Shown: positions 6,223-9,763 of the stretch, in pieces
Layout of the letters: every line of letters begins with the position of its first letter
Position numbering within the stretch: position 1 is the first letter of the stretch
The notes under the pieces: generated by a model
Seen by the model: the letters and a program-made list of their open reading frames with translations, nothing else
Database searches by the model: none
Told to the model about the DNA's origin: nothing
NCBI GenBank assembly: GCA_009923685.1
Contig: RFTA01000013.1
Location: forward strand, 1 to 9,763
Length of the DNA: 9,763 bases
Direction of reading: 5' to 3'
Origin: Actinomycetota bacterium
GTDB taxonomy: Bacteria; Actinomycetota; Acidimicrobiia; Acidimicrobiales; Ilumatobacteraceae
Made by a program: the position numbers and the translations under genes

Positions 6223-7044
6223 TTAGCGGCGGGGTGGGCGAGGAATAAAGCCCGAGGTTGTGGCGACGTATTCTTCGTAGCCAGGTTTGCGCTTCAGCAT
6301 CGCGCGGTCGAGCATCGCGGCACCCGAAACTTTGACCAGCAAGATCGTCATAACAACGGGGCCGATTAAGCCAAAAATACCGAGCGACGACTCAGCGGCG
6401 ACCAAACCTAAACCCCACCAAACACACGAATCACCAAAATAATTGGGATGTCGCGTGTATCGCCACAATCCTTGATTCATCACAAGACCCTTGTTGGCGG
6501 GGTCGCGCTTGAAGCGCGCGAGTTGAGCGTCGCCGACGGCCTCAAAATAAATGCCGACACCCCAAACAAAAACGCCGAGCACGCCAATAATTCCGAAACC
6601 AGGCTCTTCGCGCACCTGACCAAGTTGAATCGGCAACGAAACGATAAACATCAGCACACCTTGCAGACCAAAGACCGTGTACAAACTGACGATTGCAAAT
6701 CGGTTGCCGTGCTTGCGTCGCATCGACTGGTAGCGAAAGTCTTCGCCATGGCCAAGGTTGCGCTTCGCCAAATAGAAAGCAAGTCGCAAACCCCAGATCG
6801 TCGTCAATAAAGTCAGCACAAAACTTCGCGTCGAGTTGCCGTCACTCAGCCAATAACTGACCCAAGCCACAAGCACGAAACCAGAGCCCCAGGCAATGTC
6901 GACTATTGACGCGTCACGCATCACCAGACTTATCGCCCAAACTGCGATCATCATGCAAGCAATCGCGATAGCGGCACCCAAAACAACTTCGCTCGCGGTT
7001 GCCGCCGTTGTTGCTCCGACCAAAACATCTGTAGCACTAGTCAT
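6223..7044 (-). CDS. DUF1295 membrane protein (steroid 5-alpha-reductase-like fold)
   Basis: This 273-residue protein has about six to seven membrane helices. The C-terminal region carries the family signature GLWRYTRHPNYFGD (192-205) and the ending GYEEYVATTSGFIPRPPR (255-272), as in DUF1295 proteins, which are related to 3-oxo-5-alpha-steroid 4-dehydrogenases and isoprenylcysteine methyltransferases. Conserved Arg, His and Asn in the signature are thought to contact a nucleotide-type cofactor. The actual substrate is unknown, with a lipid or steroid-like molecule likely. A GTG at 7050 is in frame, but I prefer the ATG at 7044 because a TATTGT box lies 7 nt upstream of it and would leave no room for a transcript starting before 7050. 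The gene is transcribed away from the ABC-F gene, with 62 bp between them. Confidence 0.9.
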   Translation of the reverse strand: MTSATDVLVGATTAATASEVVLGAAIAIACMMIAVWAISLVMRDASIVDIAWGSGFVLVAWVSYWLSDGNSTRSFVLTLLTTIWGLRLAFYLAKRNLGHGEDFRYQSMRRKHGNRFAIVSLYTVFGLQGVLMFIVSLPIQLGQVREEPGFGIIGVLGVFVWGVGIYFEAVGDAQLARFKRDPANKGLVMNQGLWRYTRHPNYFGDSCVWWGLGLVAAESSLGIFGLIGPVVMTILLVKVSGAAMLDRAMLKRKPGYEEYVATTSGFIPRPPRR

Positions 7045-7051
7045 ACGCACG

Positions 7052-7057
7052 ACAATA
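7052..7057 (-). promoter_or_regulatory. -10 box of a leaderless promoter for the DUF1295 gene
   Basis: On the minus strand TATTGT (TANNNT) is followed by 7 nt and then the ATG at 7044. This fixes the likely transcription start at or next to that ATG. The rest of the divergent intergenic region (7058-7106) holds no equally good box for the ABC-F gene; TATCAG at 7075-7080 is a weak option. Confidence 0.5.
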
Positions 7058-7106
7058 GGCGATTTCGCAGGTTGTATCAGTGCGAATGTGGTGCGAGCCT
7101 TGACGG

Positions 7107-8723
7107 GTGCTCCAAGTCAAAGATCTGTGCGTCGAAATTGGCGGCAAACTCGTCGTTAACGGCGCCTCGTTCGCGGTAATGCCCCGCGACAAAGTCGGTC
7201 TTGTCGGTCGCAATGGCGCAGGCAAGACGACACTTTTTAAAGTGCTCGGTGGCGCCAACGAACCAAAGTCTGGTGTGATCAATCGCAAAGGCGGTTTTGG
7301 TTATCTTCCGCAAGACCCTCGCATTGCTGGTTCGTTCGACGCTCGCACCGCAATCTCGCACATTCTCTCGGGTCGTGGCATCGACGAAGATGTCGTGCGC
7401 ATCGAAAAATTGCGAATCGCACTCGAAGAAAACTCGAGCGATGCCAACGTCGCAAAATTCACCAAAGCCGAAGAAGCTTTTTCGATCAAGGGCGGATACG
7501 CCGCCGACAGCGAAGCTCGAGCCATCGCCGCGGGTCTGGGGCTGAAGCCCGATCGTTTGAATCTCGCTCTAGGTGTGCTCTCTGGTGGCGAGCGTCGACG
7601 TATCGAACTTGCTCGAATTTTGTTCAGTGGTAGCGACACGCTGTTGCTCGATGAGCCGACCAATCACTTAGATATCGACGCAAAAACTTGGATGCTTGAT
7701 TTTTTGCGTGGCTACAAAGGCGCGCTACTGGTTATTAGTCACGACCTCGAGTTGCTCGATGAGGCGATCACTCGCGTGTTGCATCTTGATCGACCAGACG
7801 AAGACTCAGAAGGCTCGATTGTCGAATATCGCGGCACTTACACGCAATATCTGGTTTCACGCGAAGCTGACGAGGCTCGGCAAGCAAAGAAGGCGACCCA
7901 ACAAAGCAAAGAAATCGAAAGACTGCAGCGCGTTGTCGATCGATTCGGCGCCAAAGCCAGCAAAGCAGCGATGGCGCACAGCATCGAAAAGCGAATCGGT
8001 CGCATCGAAGAAACTCGCGTGCACGCCGCGCGCGGTGCCCGCGTTTTGAAAGTTCGCTTTCCTGAACCGCCACATTGCGGAGAAACAGTTTTGACTGTCG
8101 ACGGTTTGCGCAAGACTTTCGGCGGCCCCGACATTTTTCACGACGTGAGTTTCGACTTGGGTCGCGGCGAGCGGCTTTTGGTGCTCGGCTTAAATGGCGC
8201 CGGCAAAACTTCACTTTTACGAATCTTGGCGGGCGAGGTCAAGCCCGACAACGGCGAAGTCAAGTTCGGTTATCAAGTTCAAGTCGGCTATTACGCCCAA
8301 GAACACGACAACTTGGTGCCCCAAAGATCATTGGTCGAGCACATGCGCGACCAGGCACCGGTTTCGCTCGGTCTCACCGAGACTCAACTGCGAGGCATGC
8401 TCGGCATGTTCGGTTTGTCCGGCGACAAGGTCTACCAAGAGTCGGCGACTCTATCTGGTGGTGAAAAAACAAAACTCGCACTTGCAATGATGATGGTCGG
8501 AAAAAACAACCTATTGTTGCTCGACGAACCGACCAACAACCTTGACCCATCTAGTCGTCAGTCTGTTGCTGATGCTCTTTCAAATTGGGAAGGCGCAATT
8601 GTACTGGTCAGCCACGACGCTGAATTTGTCGAGCAACTCGCACCGACAAAAGTTTTGCTCATGCCAGACGGCCAAGAAGACTATTTCAACGAGTCTTGGC
8701 TCGAACTAGTGACGCTGGCTTAA
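7107..8723 (+). CDS. ABC-F family ATPase (ribosome-associated type)
   Basis: This 538-residue cytosolic protein has two ABC nucleotide-binding domains and no membrane domain, which defines ABC-F. In the first domain Walker A is GRNGAGKT (34-41), the signature LSGGE is at 158-162, Walker B LLLDEP is at 179-184 and the switch His is His212. In the second domain Walker A is GLNGAGKT (361-368), LSGGE is at 449-453, LLLDEP is at 470-475 and SHD is at 502-504. The linker (about 250-320) is a charged helical hairpin with RFGAKASKAAMAHSIEKRI, the segment that reaches the P-site tRNA in family members studied structurally. ABC-F proteins relieve stalled or antibiotic-bound ribosomes or act as translation factors, and sequence alone does not tell which. 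The start is GTG, giving the usual MLQVKDL opening. The stop is 3 bp from the convergent cytochrome c gene. Confidence 0.93.
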   Translation: MLQVKDLCVEIGGKLVVNGASFAVMPRDKVGLVGRNGAGKTTLFKVLGGANEPKSGVINRKGGFGYLPQDPRIAGSFDARTAISHILSGRGIDEDVVRIEKLRIALEENSSDANVAKFTKAEEAFSIKGGYAADSEARAIAAGLGLKPDRLNLALGVLSGGERRRIELARILFSGSDTLLLDEPTNHLDIDAKTWMLDFLRGYKGALLVISHDLELLDEAITRVLHLDRPDEDSEGSIVEYRGTYTQYLVSREADEARQAKKATQQSKEIERLQRVVDRFGAKASKAAMAHSIEKRIGRIEETRVHAARGARVLKVRFPEPPHCGETVLTVDGLRKTFGGPDIFHDVSFDLGRGERLLVLGLNGAGKTSLLRILAGEVKPDNGEVKFGYQVQVGYYAQEHDNLVPQRSLVEHMRDQAPVSLGLTETQLRGMLGMFGLSGDKVYQESATLSGGEKTKLALAMMMVGKNNLLLLDEPTNNLDPSSRQSVADALSNWEGAIVLVSHDAEFVEQLAPTKVLLMPDGQEDYFNESWLELVTLA

Positions 8724-8736
8724 AAACTATTTAAGC
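8718..8736. terminator. Inverted repeat spanning two convergent stop codons
   Basis: GCTTAAA (8718-8724) and TTTAAGC (8730-8736) are perfectly complementary around a 5-nt AACTA loop. The ABC-F stop TAA (8721-8723) and the cytochrome c stop TAG (8727-8729, minus strand) both lie within it. The stem is AT-rich with only two GC pairs and no long U-tract follows, so it is a weak intrinsic terminator at best, though it would work in both directions. Confidence 0.35.
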
Positions 8737-9122
8737 GCGCGAATATAAACGATGATGCTGGCGATTTCGTCGTCGGTAAGTTTGTTCGCCGGCATTATGC
8801 CCGACGCTCCTCGACGCTTCTTGGCACCTGGGTCTTTTATCGACTCATATAGATAGGTGTCGTCAGCAGTGACAACGGTGCCGTCGCTTAGCGTGACTTG
8901 CGAATCGGCCAGACCGATCCATTTTGGTCCGACTCGACCGTTGCCGTCTTCGCCATGGCAACTCGCGCAACCTGCGCTAATCGATAGTTCGCGACCTACC
9001 GCGGCTTCTGGCGACAGATCAACTGGTGCACTTGACGAACCCGATGAGCATGCCGCACACAAGTAGAGTTCGGCATCGTGGTAAAAAATCAATGGTGACA
9101 AATCTCCCACAGCATCCCGCAT
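8727..9122 (-). CDS. Small c-type cytochrome; N-terminus uncertain
   Basis: The C-terminal 95 or so residues form a monoheme class I cytochrome c domain. Counting from the ATG at 9122 (131 residues), heme attaches at CASCH (52-56, preceded by SAG and followed by GEDGNGRVGP). Met110 in GIMPAN is the probable axial ligand, and the final helix is TDDEIASIIVYIRAL. Such proteins carry electrons outside the membrane, often near cytochrome oxidase. Before the domain there is a Ser-rich linker, CSSGSSSAPVDLSPEA, that looks like a mature lipoprotein N-terminus. The residues ahead of it (LIFYHDAELYLCAA) are acidic and do not form a proper signal peptide. The true start could be a TTG near 9092, and a frame disturbance is possible. 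The 5' end overlaps the divergent decarboxylase by 31 bp if the ATG at 9122 is used. Confidence 0.8.
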   Translation of the reverse strand: MRDAVGDLSPLIFYHDAELYLCAACSSGSSSAPVDLSPEAAVGRELSISAGCASCHGEDGNGRVGPKWIGLADSQVTLSDGTVVTADDTYLYESIKDPGAKKRRGASGIMPANKLTDDEIASIIVYIRALK

Positions 9123-9763
9123 CGGGCAACGAGTCCGACGGCTATTGGATGCACTATCACGATCAAGACAGCGAGAAACTCGCCGAGGCAGTCGTCGAAT
9201 ATGCGCTCGAGCGCATTCGGCTCGACCCACCGCCACTTGACGGTCCAAAGACGTTTAGTCAATTACAAGCACTCGTAGGCAACACGATCACGGCCGAGGG
9301 TCTGGGCGGTTTAAAAGCGCTTGAGATTTTCACGAAGCATCTTTCACATGCCTGCATCAGCGTCGACCATCCGTCGTTTTTGTCGTTTGTGCCCGGCGCA
9401 CCGACCGAAAGTGCCGTGTTGTTCGATCTAGTTCTTAGTGCGTCAAATATTTATGCAGGCTCATGGCTAGAAAGTTCTGGTGCCGTCTATGCCGAGAACC
9501 AAGCATTGCAATGGGTAGCAAGTCTCGCGAACTTTCCGTCGACTAGCGCCGGTGTTTTCGTCAGCGGTGGCACTGCTGGCAATCTTTCGGCGCTGATTGC
9601 CGCGCGATGGCGGTGGCGTCAAAACGGCAAAGGCGTCTACGATCGCGTTCGTCCAATTCTTGTCACTTCATCTGGTGCGCACTCTTCGGTTGCATTGGCG
9701 GCGAACGCAATGGATGCAGACATCGTCAAAGTGCAAGCCGACGCACAAGGTCGAATGTCGGGC
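9092..9763 (+). CDS. Group II PLP-dependent decarboxylase, 5' part (partial)
   Basis: The frame runs from ATG 9092 off the right edge, giving 224 residues of an estimated 450-500. It matches the N-terminal half of the group II pyridoxal-phosphate decarboxylase family (aromatic amino acid, glutamate, histidine and related decarboxylases). Visible family features are HPSFLSFVPGAPT (93-105), LESSGAVYAENQALQW (126-141), the cofactor phosphate loop VSGGTAGNLSALIAAR (157-172) and SSGAHSSVALAA (193-204), whose His197 is the residue that usually stacks on the PLP ring. The catalytic lysine lies beyond the window. The amino-acid substrate cannot be told from this half. ATG 9092 is followed directly by GTG 9095, and a further ATG at 9149 would still keep the conserved core. 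The gene is divergent from the cytochrome c gene. Confidence 0.88.
   Translation, partial: MVTNLPQHPASGNESDGYWMHYHDQDSEKLAEAVVEYALERIRLDPPPLDGPKTFSQLQALVGNTITAEGLGGLKALEIFTKHLSHACISVDHPSFLSFVPGAPTESAVLFDLVLSASNIYAGSWLESSGAVYAENQALQWVASLANFPSTSAGVFVSGGTAGNLSALIAARWRWRQNGKGVYDRVRPILVTSSGAHSSVALAANAMDADIVKVQADAQGRMSG

Noticed and set aside
9123..9248. Extension of the cytochrome c frame to 9248
   Set aside because: It is Arg/Ser-rich antisense to the conserved start of the decarboxylase and has no signal peptide, so it is an accidental open frame.
1..9763. Search for CRISPR repeats, IS ends, phage genes, toxin-antitoxin pairs or defence genes
   Set aside because: No direct-repeat array, transposase, integrase, reverse transcriptase or recognisable defence domain is visible on either strand; the window looks like core chromosome.

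Overview
The window is ordinary, densely packed bacterial chromosome of roughly 50% GC. It most resembles a high-GC-lineage actinobacterium with a small genome; Acidimicrobiia is my best guess. The reasons are leaderless-type promoters (a TANNNT box 6-7 nt before the start codon), frequent GTG starts, a riboswitch of the SAM-I/SAM-IV clan in front of metX, and the style of the ABC-F and cytochrome c proteins. The taxonomic call is inference. I found no phage, transposon, CRISPR, toxin-antitoxin or other obvious defence element, and no clear horizontally acquired island.

Layout. Positions 1-97 hold the 3' end of an unidentified gene, followed by a VWA/CoxE protein (107-1555, +). A convergent SURF1 cytochrome-oxidase assembly gene (1547-2302, -) comes next. 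It is divergent from a DCC-type thiol-disulfide protein (2358-2741, +) across a 55-bp double promoter. A 246-bp leader carrying a promoter and a SAM riboswitch then precedes metX (2988-4163, +), the first committed acylation step of methionine synthesis. Between metX and the transporter gene are three small genes of unknown function (4160-4549, -; 4576-4899, +; 4909-5133, +). An EamA/DMT permease (5147-6088, +) and tRNA-Gly(GCC) (6104-6175, +) follow. Next are a DUF1295 membrane protein (6223-7044, -) and, divergent from it, an ABC-F ATPase (7107-8723, +). The window closes with a small CASCH cytochrome c (8727-9122, -, start uncertain) and the 5' part of a group II PLP-dependent decarboxylase (9092-9763 and beyond, +).

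How the genes relate. SURF1 and the cytochrome c both belong to respiratory electron transfer, but they are far apart and not in one operon. metX is the only gene with an evident metabolite-responsive control element, and it would be shut down when S-adenosylmethionine is abundant. The rest look like unrelated housekeeping functions packed together. All three convergent gene pairs overlap or nearly touch at their 3' ends, so classical terminators are almost absent.

The points most worth a second look are four: the long-range alternative helix around the SAM aptamer, the set of leaderless promoters (one of which revises a start codon), the missing export signal of the cytochrome c, and the cluster of three unknown small genes next to metX.
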